This document shows, in pieces, positions 15,558 to 20,956 of a stretch of DNA of 20,956 nt. The DNA is from a virus. The stretch's first letter is position 1; every line of letters begins with the position of its first letter. The stretch covers positions 1-20,956 of IMG/VR virus record IMGVR_UViG_3300030294_000181; one strand, 5' to 3'. The notes under the pieces are model-generated. The model saw only the letters and a list, made by a program, of their open reading frames with translations. It was not told the DNA's origin and made no database searches. Position numbers and translations under genes: made by a program.

Positions 15558-16103
15558 ATGTTGTACAAATGTTTATCTTTTATTGCTGCAATTATACCTT
15601 CAACAGCAAAACGTCATGCAGGCGAAACTTATTTCAAAGGTATCTTTATGAATATTGAAGACGAATGGGATTTGAAGGATGTAAATATCAATTTCTTCCC
15701 TGAATCTGATGCTCGTAAGGCTAGAATGCAAGAATGGGCTGACACTAACACTGTTCCAAACATGCAGATTGCCAAGATTACGGTTGAATTGCCTGACTTC
15801 AAATTGAAAGACGATGCTGGCAATTTCAGAGATACTATTCATGACTCTCTGGATGTCTATGTACGTATGTCAAAGAATCCTGACTATGTACCCGGTAAGA
15901 CTACAGAGTTTGTACCTGCTGAAAATCCAAAAACTAAAGCGGCAAAGACTGTTGAATCATTTGGAGCGTGGATTGCAAAAACTACTGCTACCGAAGTTGG
16001 TACAAAGGCCATTGAACCAGTATTATTGCCACCTCCTACAGGATTTGGATTTGATCCAGCCTCAGGGAAGCCATTGGATGCTGAAGGTAAAGTAATAAAT
16101 TAA
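15558..16103 (+). CDS. Unknown protein of 181 residues
   Basis: ATG at 15558 after an A/T-rich leader. The protein has no clear signal peptide or membrane helix. It contains an acidic region (NIEDEWDLKDVNINFFPESD, about 32-51), a middle VPNMQIAKITVELPDFKLKD, and a proline-rich C-terminal part (EPVLLPPPTGFGFDPASGKP). It resembles a small structural or binding protein; I do not recognise a family. The Met at residue 31 is a possible alternative start. It is enclosed by terminators on both sides, so it is a single-gene unit. Confidence 0.65.
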   Translation: MLYKCLSFIAAIIPSTAKRHAGETYFKGIFMNIEDEWDLKDVNINFFPESDARKARMQEWADTNTVPNMQIAKITVELPDFKLKDDAGNFRDTIHDSLDVYVRMSKNPDYVPGKTTEFVPAENPKTKAAKTVESFGAWIAKTTATEVGTKAIEPVLLPPPTGFGFDPASGKPLDAEGKVIN

Positions 16104-16190
16104 GTAAAATAGAACAGTATAGTAGAATTCGACACACCTAACTTGATTGTATGGGTAACGTTAGAACTATTATGCTGTTCTTACTTATTT
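16102..16190 (+). terminator. Long-stem terminator after the 181-residue gene
   Basis: AGAACAG (about 16111) pairs with CTGTTCT near 16174, extended by AAGTA/TACTT with an internal bulge, and ATTTTTG follows. A nested stem CTAAC/GTTAG lies inside. It starts right at the stop codon. Confidence 0.6.
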
Positions 16191-16387
16191 TTGCTGCAAA
16201 CTATGACTACTTTTTGCATTTTATACCGCAAATTGTAGTGTGAATGAGGGGAACAGTCTCCCTTCTACCCCCAAAAGGGTATTTAGCAATTCATATTTTC
16301 AGTAACTTAGATGATTATATGGCTCTTTGAGTCATTTTAAGCTCATTTAAGACATTATCTATATTAGCTAGTATAATCCTATTAAAA
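16191..16387. other. Gene-free interval with two G/C hairpins
   Basis: No gene seen. It contains GGG-GAACAGTCT-CCC and TACCC-CCAAAA-GGGTA near 16236-16281. It probably holds the promoter for the downstream small-gene cluster, but I see no certain promoter. Confidence 0.35.
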
Positions 16388-16549
16388 ATGGATAAAGAGA
16401 CAAAGAAAGTGATAGCAAGAGTAATCCTAACACTTGAAATTATGGCAGGGCTAGGATTGTTTGTGTCAAAAGGAGGACCAATAGTATTATTAGCATTAGT
16501 ATTAGCATTAGCTTTCACATGGTCACTATGGCAATTACTTGATGAATAA
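16388..16549 (+). CDS. Small membrane protein, 53 residues
   Basis: ATG at 16388, TAA at 16547-16549. It starts MDKETKKVIARVILTLEIMA, continues GLGLFVSKGG, then a long hydrophobic helix PIVLLALVLALAFTWSLWQL and ends LDE. One or two membrane helices. The leader ATTAAAAATG fits the local start pattern. Could be a holin-like or accessory membrane peptide; unassigned. Confidence 0.6.
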   Translation: MDKETKKVIARVILTLEIMAGLGLFVSKGGPIVLLALVLALAFTWSLWQLLDE

Positions 16550-16571
16550 CAAACATTTAAATTCATATCAA

Positions 16572-16778
16572 ATGAGCAAAAGAACACCAGGATGGATAGA
16601 TTCATCAGACGAAAGAGGAACATATATGCCAGAACTACACTCGGTCGCTAGCCCTTGTGCAAAAGACATACTAGCAAATCAAGCTAAATGTAACATGCCA
16701 ATCATAGTAAGAATAACAGCAGAAAACGCTAATCCAAACAAGGTTATAGACATCATTAAAAAAAGTTTATTAAACTAA
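16572..16778 (+). CDS. Small protein, 68 residues, unknown
   Basis: Start chosen at ATG 16572 (MSKRTPGWIDSSDERGTYMP), preceded by the leader TTCATATCAA; an ATG at 16539 would overlap the previous gene. The remainder (SPCAKDILANQAKCNMPIIV, then ENANPNKVIDIIKKSLLN) is a small alpha/beta protein with two Cys. No known family. Its stop is directly followed, in the same frame, by another open segment. Confidence 0.6.
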   Translation: MSKRTPGWIDSSDERGTYMPELHSVASPCAKDILANQAKCNMPIIVRITAENANPNKVIDIIKKSLLN

Positions 16779-16832
16779 ATAAAAATAGCAAATAAATACG
16801 AAGATAGAATTGATCCTAAAACATTAAATAGA

Positions 16833-16979
16833 ATGAAAACGAGGGACAAACAAGTACTAGCTGAAATTAGTTCATTTGTTTCTAGTTCAGCAGCTAGAGG
16901 GAGAGCAAAAAAAGCATCTTTAAGCAAAACTACAGAAAAGCAACTAAAGAAGAAAGGAATCAATATTACAATAATCTAA
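16833..16979 (+). CDS. Small basic protein, 48+ residues, uncertain start
   Basis: From the ATG at 16833 it encodes MKTRDKQVLAEISSFVSSSA, then ARGRAKKASLSKTTEKQLKK and KGINITII. The open frame extends upstream to a stop at 16776-16778, adding IANKYEDRIDPKTLNR from an ATA at 16785 that occupies the expected start position after an A-rich leader. The added residues look genuine. The true start is either the noncanonical ATA, the ATG, or reading through the preceding TAA. A very basic product; role unknown. Confidence 0.5.
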   Translation: MKTRDKQVLAEISSFVSSSAARGRAKKASLSKTTEKQLKKKGINITII

Positions 16980-16997
16980 CATTTTAAATCAATTACA

Positions 16998-17282
16998 GTG
17001 AAAGATAATTCAAAGTTAATTAAGCAAGGAGCAAGAATCAAATTGTTAAGATTTGAAACATTACTAAAAGAATGCGAACTGATACCTCTTGGGGGCCCAA
17101 TGTACAGACTTCCAAACATGGAGCAAGTATTTATTGGAGAAGAAGAGAAACTGGACTGGAGAAAACCAAAATTAGTAACAAAAAAAGAAAATTGGTTCAG
17201 AACAGAGTGTATTGAAACTCCATCAGAAAATGGAACTTCATGGGTATATCCTATTAGATGGATTCTTAAAACCATTAAATAA
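16998..17282 (+). CDS. Small protein, 94 residues, unknown
   Basis: Begins at GTG 16998 after the leader TTTTAAATCAATTACA, which matches the other rightward genes and supports the unusual start. The product (VKDNSKLIKQGARIKLLRFE, then CELIPLGGPMYRLPN, later SWVYPIRWILKTIK) is small, basic and soluble. No recognised domain. Its stop is 1 base from the next ATG. Confidence 0.6.
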   Translation: MKDNSKLIKQGARIKLLRFETLLKECELIPLGGPMYRLPNMEQVFIGEEEKLDWRKPKLVTKKENWFRTECIETPSENGTSWVYPIRWILKTIK

Positions 17283-17283
17283 T

Positions 17284-17724
17284 ATGGAATATACGAAAGA
17301 ATCATTACGTGAAACATGTGTATTGTGCACAAGCAAGAAGCAAGGAAAACGTATTATTGGATTTTACAGATCGTTTGGATTTAAAATGTCTGAACATGAG
17401 CCAACGAAAGGAACATATTATGCTACATATAAAAATAGTGATAGCATACATATTGAAAATCACAAGCAAAGTTGGCAAACTGTTATCAAACTACCCTCAA
17501 CTCCACGCAAAAAGAAACTAACATTTCCAAGAGAAATGTGGGTATCTGACATAAAAGAATGTATTGGTATGGAAGGGAAAGCAACAATAATTGCATATTG
17601 CAAAGAATTAGAATACCCATGGCTCGCAAAAAAAGCAAATGCAGCAGAAGGATATTATATTGGATACAAATATGCAAAAGAAATTAAGCCAAATCCATAT
17701 AATGATGGAAAAAATAGATCATAA
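17284..17724 (+). CDS. Unknown protein of 146 residues
   Basis: I use ATG 17284 (MEYTKESLRETCVLCTSKKQ) since it adjoins the previous stop; an upstream ATG at 17212 would overlap the preceding gene. The N-terminal CVLCTSKKQGKRIIGFYRSF suggests a Cys-x-x-Cys element, single so probably not a full zinc finger. The C-terminal part has Trp and aromatic clusters (YPWLAKKANAAEGYYIGYKY). Unassigned. Confidence 0.6.
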   Translation: MEYTKESLRETCVLCTSKKQGKRIIGFYRSFGFKMSEHEPTKGTYYATYKNSDSIHIENHKQSWQTVIKLPSTPRKKKLTFPREMWVSDIKECIGMEGKATIIAYCKELEYPWLAKKANAAEGYYIGYKYAKEIKPNPYNDGKNRS

Positions 17725-17753
17725 CAACAATAACCTTTAATTCATTATCAAAA

Positions 17754-18095
17754 ATGAAACAGTTTAAATCACATTCATTAATATTATTATTCTATGAAAT
17801 AGTAGGATGGTGCATAATGCACAAACAATTACCCAGAAAATTAGACATTTGGATAGAAGACAAGGACGACGGCAAATTCATAGCTAACGTACATCACTAC
17901 CCAGATAGAAGACCTATTTCAGCTAATGAATTGGAATCACCACTTAAAACCAATGAACCGGTTATTAAGAACAAAAATCAAATTGAGAACGAAAGAACTC
18001 AAAAAATAAGAGAATTTTCAGAAACTCACTCATCATTATCAAAGCAGGATATTGCTAATGAATACGATGAAATGGTGAAAGAAAGAAACAAATAA
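17754..18095 (+). CDS. Unknown protein of 113 residues
   Basis: ATG at 17754 preceded by the leader TAATTCATTATCAAA. An amphipathic or partly hydrophobic N-terminus (HSLILLFYEIVGWCIMHKQL) is followed by WIEDKDDGKFIANVHHYPDR and a charged helical C-terminus (ENERTQKIREFSETHSSLSK, QDIANEYDEMVKERNK). It is the last gene before the 1.7-kb structured region. No known family. Confidence 0.6.
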   Translation: MKQFKSHSLILLFYEIVGWCIMHKQLPRKLDIWIEDKDDGKFIANVHHYPDRRPISANELESPLKTNEPVIKNKNQIENERTQKIREFSETHSSLSKQDIANEYDEMVKERNK

Positions 18096-18212
18096 TTCAA
18101 TATAACAAAAATAGAATTTTAAGCTAGTTTCAAAAACAGCAGCAGTTACCAGTAGCCTAGGATGGCGAATCTAACTGAAACGGGTGGGACTCCCAGGTTA
18201 ACATGTCAGGGA

Positions 18213-18234
18213 ATGCTTCCAAAGGGCATACTAT
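18213..18234 (+). repeat. TTCCAAAGG hairpin module, copy 1
   Basis: ATGC-TTCCAAAGG-GCAT followed by ACTAT. Downstream, ATAAAACATGGATGG occurs at 18338-18352, mirrored by copy 2. Confidence 0.65.
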
Positions 18235-18443
18235 TATTTACACACGCAGTAAGCTGTATATCGATTGCAATCTATGATAACACTAGGATTTGTATAAATT
18301 CAAGAATATCATAATACGAGTCGCGAGTACTTGAATAATAAAACATGGATGGATCAAAAGAAATAGTAATAATAACGTGGGATGACCACTCGACAGCAAG
18401 AATATCGTCTTGCATTACTATTTCTGGCTAACACGTCGTGAAA

Positions 18444-18465
18444 CTACTTCCAAAGGGTAGACTAT
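18444..18465 (+). repeat. TTCCAAAGG hairpin module, copy 2
   Basis: CTAC-TTCCAAAGG-GTAG followed by ACTAT. Two of the four stem pairs differ from copy 1 yet remain paired. Downstream, ATAAAACGTGGATGG lies at 18518-18532. Confidence 0.65.
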
Positions 18466-19748
18466 ACTATATATAATATTGACAAAGCAGTAATGCGCTT
18501 GACTGTACAAAATAGATATAAAACGTGGATGGGCTATAAATAAAGACGAATCCCGAACTATACTTCATAGGGACGCAGTGATGCGATAAGTAAGTGAAAA
18601 AGTGCTGTTGAGTTAACTAAGGCAGCAATTTCATAATTCTCAAGTTAATTACTCGTTATTTTATAATTTCTATGGACGTATGACGCAGCTGAACCAGTGT
18701 CGAATTAGGATAACACTGATAAGGTTACACCCTGATTTGAATTAGGCGGAGCGGATGGGAATTATATATAACCAGTTGATTAGAAAAGATTAACAATTCA
18801 CGATCGCTCATAGTGAAAATCGTGAGCAAAGTCCAGCATTATAGTCCAATGATTTATGACTATTTACAGTAGATGGACCAGTTTGATTGATGGCTTTAGA
18901 CCAAACAAAACGACAACAACGTACCGACATTAAATTGGGTAAATGTTAAACTGGTGGCTAATAACGGTATTCGTATTGTATTAGTTGTGCCGTATTAAAT
19001 CGGCTAAGAGGTTGCAACTAAACTGCAGACATTCAGAAGTTGATGATTAGTTAAGAACTCAAACTGGAGAAACTTGGCATGAGTCCAGAAGTTAAGTTGA
19101 CGAATCCAATACTTAACAAAAACTTAGTTACGTAATCCGAGGGATAGACGCTAATGATTGGTTAAGAACCACAAATATGTACAGCCTACTAGTAGAAGCT
19201 GATGAAACTAGAAAAACAACGCTTGCCTAAAGCTCAGTGAAATGCTGAAAAGAAATGGTGCTAGAAAGGTATTAACTACCAATCTAAAATCCTATCCCTA
19301 GCCAAAACTCCCGGAAAGTACTAACTAGGAATAGTCCGTGACTGCAGAAGAACGGATATATCTGTAGTATTACAGATGAAAACAAAAAAAAGTGAAATGC
19401 AAACAGCAATGCAATGCTACCGTTAAGAGGAGCTCGAAAGGCAGATTAATCTTAGACAGTCGGTCCAACAAACCAGTAAAAGTAAATGTTCGCCGATAAT
19501 CGGTCATTAACCGACTCTTGATTGAGTCACTGGGAACAATAAGTAACAAATAAAAAGCGTATTATAACCGTATAGGCGCCGTGGAGGCTCAATAGTGGGG
19601 TATAAAGTTCCTACCTATTATTTGCTACTTACCAATATTAGTGAAATCGAAGTACAACGCCGTCACATATGTGGCAGGACACGCGCAGGCCTGTAAATAC
19701 TGCATAATAAAACTTACGAATACGGAAAAGAAAGTAACTAAACACATT

Positions 19749-19815
19749 AACACCCATACATAAGGCGAATAATAGAACCATGGTTCCGCTTTACAACTAA
19801 TGTATGGGTGTTTTA
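19749..19815 (+). terminator. Strong terminator closing the 1.7-kb region
   Basis: AACACCCATACAT (19749-19761) pairs perfectly with ATGTATGGGTGTT (19800-19812), followed by TT. The loop contains GAACCATGGTTC, itself a hairpin. It ends a rightward transcript. Confidence 0.75.
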
Positions 19816-19848
19816 AAATATTAATCAACAATCTAAAATCAATTTAGT

Positions 19849-20154
19849 ATGTCAAAACAACAAATTAACATCCAATTTAAACCAGATTTTGAATTAAAAC
19901 TCAAAAGATTAAGGATTAAAGCAAAATTCATTAAAGAACTAAGAGCATACCTATTAAGAGTAGGTACTGAAAGCGCTCCTGGACCAGTTTGCATTCACGC
20001 AACAGAATGTGTGGATATTACCACTTGGAGAACAATGGATTCAGCAATGTATTTAAATAAACTAAAACATTGGAGAACTTTCATAGCAAGAGCGTTTGAT
20101 TGGGCGAAAACAAAAGATGGATACCAATATTGGAATGAAATCTTAAAAAGATAA
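19849..20154 (+). CDS. Unknown protein of 101 residues
   Basis: ATG at 19849 after the leader CTAAAATCAATTTAGT. The protein is basic at the N-terminus (FKPDFELKLKRLRIKAKFIK) and Trp-rich later (TWRTMDSAMYLNKLKHWRTF, ARAFDWAKTKDGYQYWNEIL). It looks like a small helical protein. It lies between the giant RNA terminator and a tRNA-like sequence. I do not recognise a family. Confidence 0.6.
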   Translation: MSKQQINIQFKPDFELKLKRLRIKAKFIKELRAYLLRVGTESAPGPVCIHATECVDITTWRTMDSAMYLNKLKHWRTFIARAFDWAKTKDGYQYWNEILKR

Positions 20155-20162
20155 TGGCACAA

Positions 20163-20234
20163 GGCAGTATCTACATAGTATGAGAGCACTGTGATAGACA
20201 GCGGAAAGAACGGGTTCGAATCCCTAGGCTGCCA
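20163..20234 (+). tRNA. tRNA-like sequence, probably degenerate
   Basis: The 72-base segment has a canonical T-loop GGGTTCGAATCCC and acceptor arms GGCAGTA and GGCTGCC that pair at 6 of 7 positions (one G-U). The discriminator is A. The D arm is weak (TCT/AGA), the outer T-stem pairs are mismatched (C-T, A-A), and the anticodon arm pairs only as CTGT-GATAG-ACAG with an abnormal 5-base loop, so no anticodon can be assigned. It may be a decayed tRNA or a tRNA mimic. It lies 8 bases after a gene end and 30 bases before the next leader. Confidence 0.5.
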
Positions 20235-20267
20235 CAAATTAGTATTAACAATTTAAAATCAATTTAA

Positions 20268-20639
20268 ATGAAAAATCTTTTATTAGCAATTGTAGTGATA
20301 ATCTGCATACTTTTGTTTTCGGTAGTAACACAGACAACAAAAGTGAATGGGATTAAAGAAGGTAAACGAATAGAAAAAGCAGAGTTTTTAGCAGGGACAT
20401 CAATTCCAAAAAATGAATTATCAACCCGAGTCACAGAAAAGTTATCGGCAAATTATATATTCTATGACGAAACATACGCACAGGTAGTAAGTATTTATTC
20501 AGATCTAAAAACATCAGAAGTAATACGATTAACCAGGTATATATACCCAAAAGAATGTAGATTAATATTAATAAATATCAAACCAGTAGCCACTATAGAA
20601 CAAGAGCTAAACAAACCAGGAATGCCAATAGAAGAATAA
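20268..20639 (+). CDS. Membrane-anchored small protein, 123 residues
   Basis: MKNLLLAIVVIICILLFSVV is an N-terminal membrane helix or signal anchor, followed by a soluble domain (KAEFLAGTSIPKNELSTRVT, later VSIYSDLKTSEVIRLTRYIY). No lipobox Cys follows the hydrophobic part. ATG is preceded by TTTAAAATCAATTTAA, nearly the same leader as the gene at 19849. It may act in the envelope. No family recognised. Confidence 0.6.
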   Translation: MKNLLLAIVVIICILLFSVVTQTTKVNGIKEGKRIEKAEFLAGTSIPKNELSTRVTEKLSANYIFYDETYAQVVSIYSDLKTSEVIRLTRYIYPKECRLILINIKPVATIEQELNKPGMPIEE

Positions 20640-20712
20640 AAAAATCTTTAAGCGTGGTAGATTAAACGCTAAAACCACCAATTTATAAATAACACTCTAA
20701 ATTATCAAAATC

Positions 20713-20956
20713 ATGAGTAAATTTCGTTTATCACTATTAAATTACAGATTTGCAGCAAATGCAAAAGTGACTTCATTATTGAAAGGTACAAAGTCAACAG
20801 ATTTGGAATTAGCAACCGCAGTTAAGTCGACAAAAGCCTACAAAGACTCAAAAGACCTGCAAACAGAAGTTGCAATAATTATCGCCGGAAAACCAACGCC
20901 AGCACAAGAGCCTGAGAAATCAAAATCAAAGGCCGACGGAGAACCTCCACGCAGAT
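20713..20956 (+). CDS. Unknown protein, 3' end outside window
   Basis: ATG at 20713 after the leader AAATTATCAAAATC. It encodes MSKFRLSLLNYRFAANAKVT, then SLLKGTKSTDLELATAVKST and a Lys/Glu-rich tail (AGKPTPAQEPEKSKSKADGE). The frame is still open at the window end. A small basic protein of unknown function. Confidence 0.55.
   Translation, partial: MSKFRLSLLNYRFAANAKVTSLLKGTKSTDLELATAVKSTKAYKDSKDLQTEVAIIIAGKPTPAQEPEKSKSKADGEPPRR

Larger units (their letters stand above)
18120..19815 (+). ncRNA. Candidate giant structured non-coding RNA (~1.7 kb)
   Basis: No frame of this stretch gives a believable protein, while perfect stems are everywhere. They include a 10-bp helix AAATAGTAAT/ATTACTATTT (18361-18423) enclosing GTGG-GATGA-CCAC and GCAAGA-ATATCG-TCTTGC; CAGTTA/TAACTG (18143-18177); ATCTGTA-GTAT-TACAGAT (19360-19377); CTATCCCTAG/CTAGGAATAG (19292-19334); GTTAAGT/ACTTAAC near 19091. 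The hairpin with loop TTCCAAAGG occurs twice with different, compensating stems. GNRA loops occur at 18487-18496 and 18574-18585. The 3' end is a 13-bp terminator. A long-range match CTAGTTTC (18124-18131) to GAAACTAG (19204-19211) may close a domain. Direction follows the terminator and flanking genes. It is longer than known phage giants (GOLLD, ROOL, roughly 0.6-0.8 kb), so it may be several RNAs or a new class. Confidence 0.65.

Noticed and set aside
19199-19240. CTGATGA...GAAA resembling a hammerhead ribozyme core
   Set aside because: No stem II separates the two conserved blocks and no matching cleavage site was found.
19625-19831. Minus-strand ORF of 68 codons in the 1.7-kb region
   Set aside because: It crosses the strong terminator hairpin and has Cys/aromatic-rich composition unlike neighbouring genes.
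20651-20678. Overlapping stems AGCG/CGCT and TGGT/ACCA as a possible pseudoknot riboswitch
   Set aside because: Short stems with no spacer between them and no recognised aptamer sequence.
1-20956. Stop-codon recoding (TAG to Gln) as in some crAss-like phages
   Set aside because: Genes show no in-frame TAG, and a small gene ends in TAG at 10524-10526.

Overview
The window looks like part of a tailed-phage genome of the crAss-like type (Crassvirales), infecting a Bacteroidetes-like gut host. I infer this from a large portal gene directly downstream of a terminase of the crAss type (restored motif CDPYDHDKAG at its nuclease domain), from tightly packed AT-rich genes, and from A/T-rich leaders without Shine-Dalgarno sites. 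No database search was possible. Genes end in TAA, TGA and TAG, with no sign of stop-codon recoding.

Layout. Positions 1-13679 form one long leftward operon. Read from its start at 13679 leftward it holds small unknown proteins, a membrane protein, a GroES-like protein, RNase HI and a terminator, then a second promoter-like site. Next come a coiled-coil protein, several small proteins, an HExxH protein, a dUTPase-fold protein, conserved proteins and two PD-(D/E)XK-type nucleases. The packaging genes follow: the large terminase, the portal, and a truncated putative virion transglycosylase. From 13680 to 15000 there is no gene. From 15001 to the right end, small rightward genes (a lipoprotein, membrane proteins, unknowns) alternate with terminators, a 1.7-kb gene-free structured stretch and a tRNA-like sequence.

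The strongest observations are two. First, the terminase gene is interrupted twice within about 10 bases, exactly at the first catalytic Asp of its nuclease domain. A 374-residue LAGLIDADG intein is followed by a 242-base intron with group I features. Precise removal of both gives a continuous protein of about 689 residues. Second, 18120-19815 lacks any plausible gene yet is full of perfect hairpins, repeated modules with compensatory changes, GNRA loops and a 13-bp terminator. It looks like a giant structured non-coding RNA. A second structured RNA candidate of about 0.74 kb lies at 14170-14910 and ends in its own terminator.

How the genes work together: the leftward block is a packaging and virion module preceded by nucleic-acid enzymes. 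The rightward block is accessory, with small membrane or secreted proteins and RNA genes. Pairings were done by eye, so exact boundaries of the RNA elements are approximate.
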